Positions 8,783 through 17,638 of a DNA stretch of 64,000 nt are shown here, in pieces. Origin of the DNA: Victivallaceae bacterium (GTDB lineage Bacteria; Verrucomicrobiota; Lentisphaeria; Victivallales; Victivallaceae). Position 1 is the first letter of the stretch. Every line of letters begins with the position of its first letter. Below the pieces are notes generated by a model. That model had not been told where the DNA came from and ran no database searches. It was given only the letters and a program-made list of their open reading frames with translations. The stretch lies in assembly GCA_021647315.1 (NCBI GenBank), contig JAKIUY010000002.1:1-64000 (forward strand), in the 5' to 3' direction. A program made the position numbers and the translations under genes.

Positions 8783-10759
8783 CTAGCGAAATATTTGCTG
8801 TGCGCGCTCGCCACATTTATGATACATTTTCCCTTTGGCCATGCTGATTAGGAATGCGGTAATGAAAAAAATGATAGCCCAGAACATTGCACGACCACCG
8901 GCACTGCCAAGTTCACCGTAGAGCATTAACATCCCAAAACAAATGATTACAATCATGCCAATGGCTCCGCAAATTAAAAACAGCAGATATTTGCCGTATA
9001 CTGCCAAAACAGCAATAACCACCAATAGCATAAATGCATAGCCCATGCAGACGAATTGCATCACCAATGTTCCTTCACGAACTCCGTAAACAATGGCAAT
9101 CAAGCAAAGCACCGGCATCACGACAGCCGTTATCAACCTGAGAACTTTACCCCAATCATCACTGATAAAAACGCTGCTGATCAGCAACGTCAGATAAATA
9201 ACGGTAAGTGGAATTCCGCCATGGTAAGAGTTGAAAATCCATAAATCGGGGAAAAGAACCCACAGTGATATAATTGTCTGAATCATACCCCATATAATGC
9301 CTAACGTTATATTTTTGCGGATTACAATCAGGGTGATTATAATCAATGAAATCAACAAAACAGCAGTGACCAAAACAATCGACGTAGCATTCAGCTGTTC
9401 AGTTGCTTTATAGGTGTAATAAAGACTAAATGCACCGACAAAAGCGGATATACCGGTCAGCAATGCCGCGCCACTAATTTTTTTATACCAGCCATAGAGG
9501 TAGATAAGCATGATTGATATCAATGCCGCATAAAGTGGAAGTTCAAAATTGCCAATCGCTTTCAAAAATAGATTACTATTAAACTTACCTTTACTGAAAA
9601 CGCCCAGCAATGTTATGCCAAAGATAATAACCGGCAACAACATTGCAACCTGAATACACTTTTTATTTTTCCGCACCTTGCCGTATTCAAGCAAAATAAT
9701 CGCTACCGCTGCCACTAGCGGTAGCAACATAAAAAGTTCAAAACCCGTTTGCATCGCTGAATAGGGCCCGACGCCACGGCCACCGTAGAATGAAATTGTA
9801 TTCAGATATGTTCTGAAACCAAAGCCAAGTAACATCAGAATAAACACGCTGCCGGGAAAACGGATCTCTTCCCATGGGGCACCCAGCTTGGCGAATAAAT
9901 CCTGACCACACCTGATCATGGGGATCAACAGTATCACAAATAAAATTCCGCCAATTACCGGAAAAAGTAACATTCCCCAGATTGCCGGTAATTTATTCTT
10001 CCCATAAACTGTAACCAATTCCGCTAATACCCAGGGATAGATAAAATAGCACCCCATCAACGAATAATAGGCAACTCTGAATATTTTCGGTAATTTCAAT
10101 TTCAGCCCATTAAACATGACTTCAGATATTGCCAGCATCACCGCAAGTCCAGCCGCAACCCAGCCAATACCGACAGTGGTATCATTGATAATCTTACCAT
10201 CCAGCCCCACTGAGATTGCCATGAATAACATAAGGTTGATTTGCAACAATGTTCCGGCATCATCCCATACTTTACCAATACGGGCGACGAAAACAGACGT
10301 TCCAGCTAAAACAGCAGTATACACCCCCATAATAGCCAGAGGCACCAGGTTGTCAATAAAGACATTATCCGTGTGAAACAGCCGAGTCGAAGCATACAGC
10401 ACCAAACATGCACTAATCAGATAAAATGGATTTGTCTTATATAGTTTCTTGACAATGTCACCCACAGTTATTTGATTTAAAACATTATTTTCATCATTTT
10501 TATTTTCAGGTGACAATTTGTGTTCAGGCGGCCATTTGTGTTCAGGCGGCCATTTGTGTTCAGGCGGCCATTTGTGTTCAGGCGGCAATTTATGCCCAGG
10601 AGAAACCTGATCGAAATCACTGGACTCTACCATGCGGTTAAGTTTTTCTGAATAAACCTTTTTACGGCTGTCAGTAGTATTCTGAGTATCTAAAGGCTTC
10701 CCATTTTTTTCAATTATTGTTTTGTCAGTTACATCGTTATTTTTGATATCTTTGTCCAT
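8783..10759 (-). CDS. Large polytopic membrane protein with repeat-bearing cytoplasmic head
   Basis: A 658-residue protein of unrecognised function. The first about 105 residues are hydrophilic and contain four near-identical hexads (PPEHKW-like). After VGDIVKKLYKTNPF, the remaining 550 residues hold about 16 hydrophobic helices with few charged residues (for example AIMGVYTAVLAGTSVFVARI and IILLEYGKVRKNK). The layout recalls DUF2157-type proteins, but I cannot confirm that family. A GAGGAGAG site just before the ATG supports the start. Transcribed alone, convergent with the DUF1456 gene. Confidence 0.7.
   Translation of the reverse strand: MDKDIKNNDVTDKTIIEKNGKPLDTQNTTDSRKKVYSEKLNRMVESSDFDQVSPGHKLPPEHKWPPEHKWPPEHKWPPEHKLSPENKNDENNVLNQITVGDIVKKLYKTNPFYLISACLVLYASTRLFHTDNVFIDNLVPLAIMGVYTAVLAGTSVFVARIGKVWDDAGTLLQINLMLFMAISVGLDGKIINDTTVGIGWVAAGLAVMLAISEVMFNGLKLKLPKIFRVAYYSLMGCYFIYPWVLAELVTVYGKNKLPAIWGMLLFPVIGGILFVILLIPMIRCGQDLFAKLGAPWEEIRFPGSVFILMLLGFGFRTYLNTISFYGGRGVGPYSAMQTGFELFMLLPLVAAVAIILLEYGKVRKNKKCIQVAMLLPVIIFGITLLGVFSKGKFNSNLFLKAIGNFELPLYAALISIMLIYLYGWYKKISGAALLTGISAFVGAFSLYYTYKATEQLNATSIVLVTAVLLISLIIITLIVIRKNITLGIIWGMIQTIISLWVLFPDLWIFNSYHGGIPLTVIYLTLLISSVFISDDWGKVLRLITAVVMPVLCLIAIVYGVREGTLVMQFVCMGYAFMLLVVIAVLAVYGKYLLFLICGAIGMIVIICFGMLMLYGELGSAGGRAMFWAIIFFITAFLISMAKGKMYHKCGERAQQIFR
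10514..10592 (-). repeat. 18-base tandem repeat inside the membrane-protein gene
   Basis: Four nearly identical 18-base units (TTGTGTTCAGGCGGCCAT on the plus strand) encode the PPEHKW hexads of the cytoplasmic head. Because the unit is a multiple of three, copy-number change would alter length without breaking the frame. Confidence 0.85.
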
Positions 10760-10934
10760 GACATTCTCTCCTCTACCGCTACCGGCAGTTATGGGCTAAT
10801 TATAATACAAATTACTTAAAATTTCCACTCTCATGTCTTGCTAAATATCTTTTACGTATCTTATAATAAACATTGTAAGTAAAATAAAACGCGAGTTTAT
10901 TTTAAACATAAATTTTCACCAAAGTTATAATCTA

Positions 10935-11750
10935 TCACCAGCCACCAGATGCTCCACCACCACTGAAGCCGCCACCGCCTCCTCCGCTAAATCCTCCGCC
11001 ACCTCCGCTACTACCTCCGCCACTGAAGCCACCACTACTGCTCCCACCATAGAATCCACTACTTCCATGAGAATGAGCATTAAAGTATCGACCTCTATTG
11101 TAGCCGTGATCGCTATTAGAACCGCTATAAGTTGCGGTATCATTACCCGTACCATATTTAAAGCAGAAAAAGATGCCCATGAGCATCATTAGAAGTGCGG
11201 ACATACCTATAAGGTTAGACCAGATACTTGTTGATGATTCAGGTTCTTTGCCTATTCTTGAAGCTGTTTTTGTATTGCGTGGCAGAGCATTATGGATTGT
11301 ATTAATTGCGACAATTATACCATCAGTAAATTTGCCATCACGAAAAAATATTCCCATTTTATCAATAATAGCTTTAGCCTGAGCATTATCGATTATTTCA
11401 TCCCAGCCTGAACCCACTTCAAGCCGTATTTTGCGATCTGCCTGGCTAATCAACAAAATTACGCCATTATCTTTGCCTTTGTAGCCGATCTGCCATTGTT
11501 CAGCTACCCGCAGTGAAAATTCCTCAAGATTATCACCTTGCAATGACGGTATTATTAACACCGCCAGCTGCCCGCCAGTATCATATTCCAACTGTTGAAT
11601 CGCAAATTCAACCGCAACTTTTTGCGATGCAGTTAATATATTCGCATTATCAACAACCCGCGAGGTTAATTCAGGCACTTGCAATTTTGCGTTCGAAGTA
11701 AGCGCAAGCAGACATAGCATTGTTATACATATTGTTTTAATTATCTTCAT
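10935..11750 (-). CDS. Secreted or membrane-tethered TPM-domain protein (YgcG family)
   Basis: About 271 residues. A signal peptide (MKIIKTICITMLCLLALTSN) is followed by a TPM domain (about residues 25-150) with VVDNANILTASQK, GGQLAVLIIPSL, GVILLISQADRKIRLEVGSGW and the IIDKMGIFFRDGKF region. A second membrane helix lies near 185, and the tail is extremely rich in glycine and serine (FSGGGGGGFSGGG...). I prefer the ATG at 11750, which has GAGGT eight bases upstream, over 11765. The start overlaps the end of the upstream TPM gene. In many genomes such pairs follow lemA; no lemA is here. The family's proposed roles (phosphatase, photosystem or membrane-protein assembly) cannot be assigned to this one. 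Confidence 0.82.
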   Translation of the reverse strand: MKIIKTICITMLCLLALTSNAKLQVPELTSRVVDNANILTASQKVAVEFAIQQLEYDTGGQLAVLIIPSLQGDNLEEFSLRVAEQWQIGYKGKDNGVILLISQADRKIRLEVGSGWDEIIDNAQAKAIIDKMGIFFRDGKFTDGIIVAINTIHNALPRNTKTASRIGKEPESSTSIWSNLIGMSALLMMLMGIFFCFKYGTGNDTATYSGSNSDHGYNRGRYFNAHSHGSSGFYGGSSSGGFSGGGSSGGGGGFSGGGGGGFSGGGASGGW

Positions 11751-12174
11751 CAACTGATACCTCATCGCTTAATTCATTAATATCATCATGCTGATAAGGG
11801 AAATATTTTTGTAATGCATGCCCGGCTTTTAGGATTCCAGCTTCAATCCCGCCGATCATATCATCAGCTTTAAAATAATTTTTCATCTCTGAAAGCGTTT
11901 CTTCCCAGAAATCGTCCGGCACACAATCATCAATACCTTTATCGCCGATAATCGCCAGCTGTTTAGCTTTTACTGCAACAAAAATCAATACGCCATTTTT
12001 TAATTCTGTTGCATCCATGCCAAGTAACTCAAAACGTTGACGAGCAGCTAGCATGATGGGATCTTTTAACTTTTTCTGTAGATGCACGCGAATTTCACCT
12101 GAAGTCTCCTTTTCGGCCTGCTTTATCGCCGCAATAATTTTTGATTCTGATATTTTATCCAGTAATCCAGCCAT
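11737..12174 (-). CDS. Small TPM-domain protein
   Basis: A 145-residue TPM-domain protein without a signal peptide: KQAEKETSGEIRVHL, NGVLIFVAVKAKQLAIIGDKG, then FWEETLSEMKNYFK and GIEAGILKAGHAL. It is the cytoplasmic-looking partner of the secreted TPM gene downstream, which it overlaps by about 14 bases. GGAGA precedes the start. It ends in an acidic tail, DEVSVDEDN. Pairing of a short and a glycine-tailed TPM protein is common in Bacteroidota and PVC bacteria. Confidence 0.82.
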   Translation of the reverse strand: MAGLLDKISESKIIAAIKQAEKETSGEIRVHLQKKLKDPIMLAARQRFELLGMDATELKNGVLIFVAVKAKQLAIIGDKGIDDCVPDDFWEETLSEMKNYFKADDMIGGIEAGILKAGHALQKYFPYQHDDINELSDEVSVDEDN

Positions 12175-12217
12175 ACATTCTCCAATGATAGTTTATTAAA
12201 ATAATTCTGTAAAAAAA

Positions 12218-13276
12218 CTAGCTAACCGCAAGGTTAATACCGAATGAGCGCAGTGCTAAATCTTCGTTGACACTGAAACGCAGGTCGTAAATCAGGTTCT
12301 CCGCCTGTTTAAGCGCGTTAAATGCCGCAATTTCGTCAAACTGTTCCGGTAATTCTATTTCATTGAAAAATTCAGGGTTAGCTAAACTGTCATGCGCCAC
12401 CCCGGTTGCCAATTGATGCACCTGCGCGAACCAACTATGAATCGCCGAGATAAAATAACTGCGGAGTCGGATATATTCACCGGAAACCGCAGCCTCGAAT
12501 TGGACAATTATCCGTTTGCGCATAGCGGGTTCAAGCTCTTCAACATCGGCCAAACGCTCTTCCCATTCAATTCTTGAATTATCTTCAGCCGAATTTTTTA
12601 AGGTTGCCGACAGTTTAATCAATTCAGCCACACACTCTTCAGCCAATGCCAAATTACCGGTGGCTTTAAATTGCAAAGTTCCCAGTATGGCAAATAGCTG
12701 TTCATGTCCTGGAAAATTATATGCACAACGATTATTCAGCACAATCAGCTGTTGGCAACGCGAACGGGTGGTCGGTAACAGTGCTGAAGGATTACCGGTA
12801 GTTAAAATAAAAAAAGTATCACTCGGCGGTTCTTCCAGAGTTTTCAGGAATGCATTTTGGGCTTCACCTTTCATCCGGTCAGCATCAAAAATTATCCCGA
12901 TCTTTTTGCCCAGACCTGAGGTACTAGTCAGATAAAAAGCATCATTGAACCAACGGACGGTATTGGGCTCAGGATTTTTACGGTCACCAACTGGAATTAT
13001 CCACATTTTACCGGTAGGTAACAATTGATAGAGTTCGGAATAGGTTGATTTCAGCAACCGACTGCAGGCTGGGCACTCACCACACGGAGCACCAAGCTCG
13101 GGCAATTTCTGACATACTGCAATCATACTGAGGACTAAAGAAAAATCTTTGCGCAACTCATGTGAATCACCATGGACTAAATAGGCATGCGCCATTTTTG
13201 CTGCACAACGTGCCTTGATCAGACAGTCTATCACATCTGGAAATCTACTTTTTAACTCATCAAACAACATTTTCAA
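12218..13276 (-). CDS. holB: DNA polymerase III delta' subunit (clamp-loader)
   Basis: A 352-residue AAA+-like clamp-loader subunit. It has the four-cysteine zinc module (AVCQKLPELGAPCGECPACS, about residues 53-72), the KIGIIFDADRM Walker-B-like strand, NAFLKTLEEPP, and the SRC motif TTRSRCQQL that contributes the arginine finger. The ATP loop is degenerate (LVHGDSHELRKD in place of GxxGxGK), as expected of delta' rather than of gamma/tau. Its start overlaps the end of tmk by 17 bases, a classic tmk-holB pairing. Confidence 0.9.
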   Translation of the reverse strand: MKMLFDELKSRFPDVIDCLIKARCAAKMAHAYLVHGDSHELRKDFSLVLSMIAVCQKLPELGAPCGECPACSRLLKSTYSELYQLLPTGKMWIIPVGDRKNPEPNTVRWFNDAFYLTSTSGLGKKIGIIFDADRMKGEAQNAFLKTLEEPPSDTFFILTTGNPSALLPTTRSRCQQLIVLNNRCAYNFPGHEQLFAILGTLQFKATGNLALAEECVAELIKLSATLKNSAEDNSRIEWEERLADVEELEPAMRKRIIVQFEAAVSGEYIRLRSYFISAIHSWFAQVHQLATGVAHDSLANPEFFNEIELPEQFDEIAAFNALKQAENLIYDLRFSVNEDLALRSFGINLAVS

Positions 13277-13901
13277 TCAACTCCATTATAGTACAATGAA
13301 TAACCTCTGGAGCATCAAGTGCAGAAACCACCTTGACCCGTTCCGGCTCCTGTTCAGCAATGGTCAGAAATGCCGAGCGCACCGCAAGATGAAAATCAAG
13401 TGCTTCATTCTCCAGACGATCATTGAGCCCCTGGGTTTCCGCCCGAGCTGCAGTGCGGGAAAACCCAGCCTCCGGCGGCAGGTCAAGCAGAATAGTCAAA
13501 TCAGGTTTACAGCCAGCTATAGCAAACATATTAAGGCGCTGAACAAAATCAAGTTCCAGACTGCGGGCATATCCCTGATAGGCGGTCGTCGAATCATAAA
13601 AACGATCACATATTACCACTTTACCTTCTGCAACCGCCGGTTTTATCAGATTACGCACATGTTGCGCACGACTAGCAGCAAACAGCAGCAGTTCAGTTTC
13701 CGCCGCCATCGGTTCATCTCCTTCATGATACTTGACGATATCCCGTAACTGTTCAGCCAACGGCGTTCCGCCCGGCTCACGGGTCACAATTGTCTGAATA
13801 CCGCGTTTTTCCAGTGCCTGGCGCAAGAGCTTGACCTGGGTGCTTTTACCCGCGCCCTCCGGCCCCTCGAATGTTATAAAACAACCCTTCTTACAATTCA
13901 T
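13260..13901 (-). CDS. tmk: Thymidylate kinase
   Basis: Converts dTMP to dTDP in the cytoplasm. P-loop FEGPEGAGKSTQ at residues 9-20, dTMP-binding TREPGGTPLAEQLRD, the DR(F/Y) motif CDRFYDSTTAYQGYAR, and the DLPPEAGFSR lid region. The length of 213 residues is typical. First gene of a tmk-holB unit, divergent from the ABC transporter gene. It opens with an NCKKGCFITFEG stretch rather than the common KGxFIxFEG but is otherwise ordinary. Confidence 0.96.
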   Translation of the reverse strand: MNCKKGCFITFEGPEGAGKSTQVKLLRQALEKRGIQTIVTREPGGTPLAEQLRDIVKYHEGDEPMAAETELLLFAASRAQHVRNLIKPAVAEGKVVICDRFYDSTTAYQGYARSLELDFVQRLNMFAIAGCKPDLTILLDLPPEAGFSRTAARAETQGLNDRLENEALDFHLAVRSAFLTIAEQEPERVKVVSALDAPEVIHCTIMELIENVV

Positions 13902-14245
13902 AAACTAATTTTTCCTAAAGTCACATTTTTTATTCAAACATACTTTCCTCGTACCCGATTGCACATTTGTCAAAGTAGGACAGCTGCTCCTGCACTGTCA
14001 CCGAGTAACAGTTTCTGCGCTGTCGAGCGTAGCGACACCTGAAAGAAGCCGTTATTCACAGGCGGGACACCTATGATACATTGTCCGTTGCCCGATTGCA
14101 TACTTTAAAAAACTCCGCCACCGGTATCAAATCACTTCACCTCTAAATATTATCGCAAATTTATTCTTTTACAATTTGTATTGGAAAATATCAGCGATAA
14201 AGTTTTCAATGTAATCTTTAACAACAGAAGGCTTTTGCCGTCAGG
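13902..14245. other. 344-base divergent spacer, no gene seen
   Basis: The spacer between tmk and the ABC transporter gene must hold both promoters. A near-repeat of CCCGATTGCA occurs at about 13957 and 14093. A GTCGAGCGTAGCGAC hairpin (about 14014-14028) leads directly into ACCTGAAAG, a word shared with the dispersed repeats at 25.1 and 42.8 kb. I see no open frame or recognisable RNA. Confidence 0.4.
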
Positions 14246-15979
14246 ATGGCTGACAAAAAAAACGAAAACTTTAATTTCACCCAATTAGTTGCACCATACA
14301 GGTGGCTGATTGCTGGCGCAACATTAAGTCTGGTCATGTTTTCAAATCTTGGCATGGTTATGCCATGGATGATGAAAATCACCATCGACCGGGTACTCCA
14401 GACTGGCGACTATGAACTGCTCTTCATACTGGCAATGACCGTAATGCTGGTTTTCCTTGTCCGTTCACTGATGCGTTACACTACCGCCTGGCTTTCAAGT
14501 TATACCGGCATGCGCATTCTCCTGGATATTCGCCAACGTCTGTTCAAACACCTGCAAAGCTTGTCACTGCGTTTTTACGAAGAGTACCGTACGGGGAAAC
14601 TAATCTCAAATGTTCTGACTGATGTCAGTATGATTAACCTGTTGATTGATACTATTAAACAGCTTGTCAATTCTGTCATGATGATTATCGTATTAACCGT
14701 TTTGCTCTTTTTCATCAATACCCCGATGGCATTTTGTGCTCTGGCTATTCTGCCGCTGCAATGTCTTAATTTCATCTATTTTAAACGTGTCCTGAAAAAA
14801 GGGCACATGCATTTACGTGAACATATGTCTGAAGTCTCCGCCAATTTATCAGAGACGTTGTCCGGCATTAAAGTCGTCAAATCTTTTGGTATGGAACGTG
14901 CGGAAAGTCGCAGTTTTTTTTCCAGCCTGCTCCCGACACTGGATATGACGCTGAAAATCAACAGCAACGGTGCCTATTTGTGGATTATCAGTGATATATT
15001 AAATGTCATAACCCAGTTGCTGGTGATATGGGTCGGAGTGGGACAGGTAAGCAGTGGTCAAATTACCATCGGTGAATTTGTCGCTTTCTATGCTTATGTC
15101 GGTATGTTTCTGAATCCGATTAATACCATATCAAACCTTTCAGCCAGTATTTCCCAAGGATTGGCCGGCTCATCCAGAATTGTCAAATTGCTGAATACCA
15201 TTCCAGATATAAAAGAGGTTGAACATCCACTGAAACTTAGCAATATACAGGGCCGCGTAAAATTTGATAATGTATCGTTCGGCTACAAAAGCGACAAACC
15301 GGTAGTCAACGATTTTTCACTGACAATTGAGCCGGGGCAGAAAGTTGCTTTAGTCGGTCCAAGTGGATCAGGGAAGTCAACCATAACTAATCTGCTATTA
15401 CGTTTCTACGATCCTGACAATGGGAAAATCACCGTCGATGGCAAAGATATAAAACGACTTAAGTTTGATTCATATCGTCAACATATCGGTATTGTCCTGC
15501 AGGAATCTTTTCTCTTCAGCGGTTCAATTCGCGATAATATCGCCTATGCAAAAAAAGAATCGAATTCTGAAGAAATTGAAAACGCTGGTAAAATGGCCAA
15601 TATTGAAGAATTCACGGATAAATTTGATGAAGGCTATGATACTAAAGTCGGTGAAAACGGCACTGCGCTCTCCGGCGGGCAACGTCAACGCATTGCCATT
15701 GCCAGGGCTATTCTCAAAGATCCAGCCATCCTGATTCTCGATGAAGCTACCAGTGCACTGGATACCGTTTCAGAAAAACTGGTCCAAGAAGCACTCGATA
15801 ATTTAATGAAAGACAGAACTACCATAATCATCGCCCACCGACTTTCAACCATTAAAAATGCTGATATTATCGTAGTAATGGATGAGGGCAGAATTAAACA
15901 GGTCGGAAGCCATGCAGAATTGGTAGATATTCCAGGTGTATATCATAATATGTACGAAGCCCAAAGTAAAGTCAGGTAA
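14246..15979 (+). CDS. ABC exporter, MsbA-like half transporter
   Basis: A 577-residue half-size exporter. Six membrane helices in residues 1-310 (type I exporter fold, opening near VAPYRWLIAGATLSLVMF) are followed by the nucleotide-binding domain: Walker A GPSGSGKST, Q-loop VLQESFLFSG, signature LSGGQRQRIA, Walker B ILILDEATSALD and the switch histidine IIIAHRL. Best guess is a lipid or lipid-A flippase of the MsbA type, because the gene is alone with an HlyD-like adaptor 184 bases downstream. Other exported substrates are possible. Confidence 0.88.
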   Translation: MADKKNENFNFTQLVAPYRWLIAGATLSLVMFSNLGMVMPWMMKITIDRVLQTGDYELLFILAMTVMLVFLVRSLMRYTTAWLSSYTGMRILLDIRQRLFKHLQSLSLRFYEEYRTGKLISNVLTDVSMINLLIDTIKQLVNSVMMIIVLTVLLFFINTPMAFCALAILPLQCLNFIYFKRVLKKGHMHLREHMSEVSANLSETLSGIKVVKSFGMERAESRSFFSSLLPTLDMTLKINSNGAYLWIISDILNVITQLLVIWVGVGQVSSGQITIGEFVAFYAYVGMFLNPINTISNLSASISQGLAGSSRIVKLLNTIPDIKEVEHPLKLSNIQGRVKFDNVSFGYKSDKPVVNDFSLTIEPGQKVALVGPSGSGKSTITNLLLRFYDPDNGKITVDGKDIKRLKFDSYRQHIGIVLQESFLFSGSIRDNIAYAKKESNSEEIENAGKMANIEEFTDKFDEGYDTKVGENGTALSGGQRQRIAIARAILKDPAILILDEATSALDTVSEKLVQEALDNLMKDRTTIIIAHRLSTIKNADIIVVMDEGRIKQVGSHAELVDIPGVYHNMYEAQSKVR

Positions 15980-16006
15980 ATTTAGATTTATGATTGATAA
16001 AAATAA

Positions 16007-16019
16007 CCGGCTTTGCCGG
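16007..16019 (+). terminator. Small CCGGC-TTT-GCCGG hairpin after the ABC gene
   Basis: A perfect five-pair GC stem with a three-base loop, 28 bases after the stop codon. It lacks a following T run, so it is at best a weak transcription stop or an mRNA-stabilising hairpin. Confidence 0.35.
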
Positions 16020-16047
16020 AACTAATAAAGACAAAAAACGTTAGCCA

Positions 16048-16074
16048 CCTGTCTGCGCGCAACGCACAGGCAGG
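16048..16074. repeat. Twelve-pair imperfect hairpin upstream of the HlyD-like gene
   Basis: CCTGTCTGCGCG pairs with CGCACAGGCAGG around a three-base loop, with one mismatch and one wobble. Nearby GCATTAGTGGCTAA (16134-16147) is the exact complement of a 14-base stretch at 8762-8775, with CGCGAATAC close by in both places. A dispersed intergenic repeat is therefore likely. Confidence 0.45.
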
Positions 16075-16163
16075 CGAATGCACGAATAAAAAACAGAACT
16101 TTCAGTCGCGAATACGCAAATTTATAAATTAATGCATTAGTGGCTAAGGACTTGCAAAGAAAA

Positions 16164-17243
16164 ATGAAAAAACAAAGTAATTTAAGAGTTAAACTGAAAT
16201 TTTTACGCATGCTGTTATTCTTTTCCATGCTGATCTGCACTACCATTCTCGCCATCCTCTTTATTGGAAAAATGGAAGATACAGTAAAAGCCCGGGCAGT
16301 CCTGGAAGGTATCCGCGAATACCATATAAACGCCAAGTTCGATGGAAAAATATCCACAATTCCCCACAAAGACGGTGAACGTGTTTTAAAAGGCGAACTG
16401 CTCGTCAAATTTGACTCCAGAGGGTCTGAAGATCAGATTCTGATGACAGAAAATGAACTCCTCGAACTGGATGCAACTATCGCGATCAAAGAAAATGCCC
16501 TGAATATTCTACGCAAAAATCCGTTACCTGAATACTACCGGCACACTAGAATAAAACTGGATGAAGCCCGCCGCCGCACAGAACTGAGCAAACAGAAACT
16601 TGAAATCAATATCAAACTATTCAAACAAAAAGTAATTTCACGCCGTGAATACCAGGAAGTTGAAATGGCTTATCTGCGTGATAATGCATCATTGCAGCAA
16701 CTGGAAAAAGACCTTGAACAACTTGAATCAGGCCTGGCGGGAAAGATTATCAGTAAAGCTGAAAAAGAGCTCAAACTGCTTAAGCTACGCCTGGAAAGTA
16801 AACATCAAAAATTGGAACTTGAAAAAAAACATCTTGAAGATTACCGGATTATTGCGCTGGAATCCGGGGTCATATCATACTGTCCGGTAAAATCCGGCGA
16901 CTTTGTCAAAGCCGGCAAACCGGTAATAAGTCTGTCAGTAACTGATAAGAAAAAATTCGTCGCCATGGTCGATGAAACTCAAATGTACAAAGTCAAAGTA
17001 GGTCAGGAGGTACGAATTTTCAGTATGCTTTACAACTACTTCGAATACGGCTGTTTTTACGGTCAAGTAACAAAAATACGCCAGCTGCCGGAAAAAAATA
17101 ACGGCAGATATTATTACCCGGTGGAAATCATTCTCACCAAAAATAGACTGGAAAACCTGGAACTACGCTTAGGTTCAAGCGCAAAAGTTGAAATAATCAC
17201 CGGTAAAACCAGGATAATAAAATATGTCCTGGGTATTGAATGA
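16164..17243 (+). CDS. HlyD-like membrane fusion (adaptor) protein
   Basis: About 359 residues from ATG 16164; a GTG at 16140 is an alternative start, though neither has an ideal ribosome binding site. One N-terminal membrane anchor (LRMLLFFSMLICTTILAILF) is followed by a biotinyl-lipoyl half-motif (INAKFDGKISTIPHKDGERVLKGELLVKF), a long coiled-coil hairpin (about 90-215, rich in K, E, L), the second lipoyl half (SGVISYCPVKSGDFVKAGKPV) and a beta-barrel. This is the layout of periplasmic adaptor proteins of ABC or RND pumps. Its likely partner is the ABC exporter just upstream. No outer-membrane channel gene is adjacent. Confidence 0.82.
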   Translation: MKKQSNLRVKLKFLRMLLFFSMLICTTILAILFIGKMEDTVKARAVLEGIREYHINAKFDGKISTIPHKDGERVLKGELLVKFDSRGSEDQILMTENELLELDATIAIKENALNILRKNPLPEYYRHTRIKLDEARRRTELSKQKLEINIKLFKQKVISRREYQEVEMAYLRDNASLQQLEKDLEQLESGLAGKIISKAEKELKLLKLRLESKHQKLELEKKHLEDYRIIALESGVISYCPVKSGDFVKAGKPVISLSVTDKKKFVAMVDETQMYKVKVGQEVRIFSMLYNYFEYGCFYGQVTKIRQLPEKNNGRYYYPVEIILTKNRLENLELRLGSSAKVEIITGKTRIIKYVLGIE

Positions 17244-17345
17244 TTAAGCTTGGGGCTTGCGGGAAACTATTACACAGAGTTTCACAGAAAAAAACTTTGT
17301 GAAATAGTGCTGGGGGTTAATACTTGATATTCGATACTGAAGGTG

Positions 17346-17535
17346 GCAGGGCGGTTCAATGTTAGAGTGATGATATATATTATGTTGTAGTTCCGCCTTT
17401 AGGCGGTGTTTTAGTGAGGTTTACCGAAGATGCTAATCCCCGTGGGGATTAGGAGCACATCTAAAAATGCTTAAAAGCACCTACTAAAGTGGGAACTACA
17501 AACAAGCATTTTAACTCTGAATTGAACTGCCCTGC
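17346..17535. repeat. 190-base nested palindromic element
   Basis: Three nested pairings share one centre. The outer arms are 17346-17367 and 17515-17535 (GCAGGGCGGTTCAAT against its near complement). The middle arms are 17388-17408 and 17479-17499 (GTAGTTCC...CTTTAG..GGTG). The core is CTAATCCCC-GT-GGGGATTAG at 17433-17452. A small CCGCCTTTAGGCGG hairpin (17393-17406) lies within one arm. The transcript could fold into a long hairpin. It looks like a MITE-like or structured-RNA element. A further perfect hairpin, CCGTTT-TGCAT-AAACGG, follows at 17544-17560. Confidence 0.55.
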
Positions 17536-17638
17536 TGTGAATCCCGTTTTGCATAAACGGCATTAGAGTGCTCTCATCGAAAACTACTCCTACTAATAAA
17601 ATAATCAAAACAAATCATAGTCTGTTCATTTCTCCAAC

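Noticed and set aside
10925-11155. 76-codon minus-strand frame rich in Val/Ala/Glu
   Set aside because: It is an alternative frame of the glycine-rich tail of the TPM protein.
13980-14110. Possible small structured RNA (SRP-like) between tmk and the ABC gene
   Set aside because: The conserved SRP Alu/S-domain core words are absent; only a short hairpin and a dispersed-repeat word are seen.
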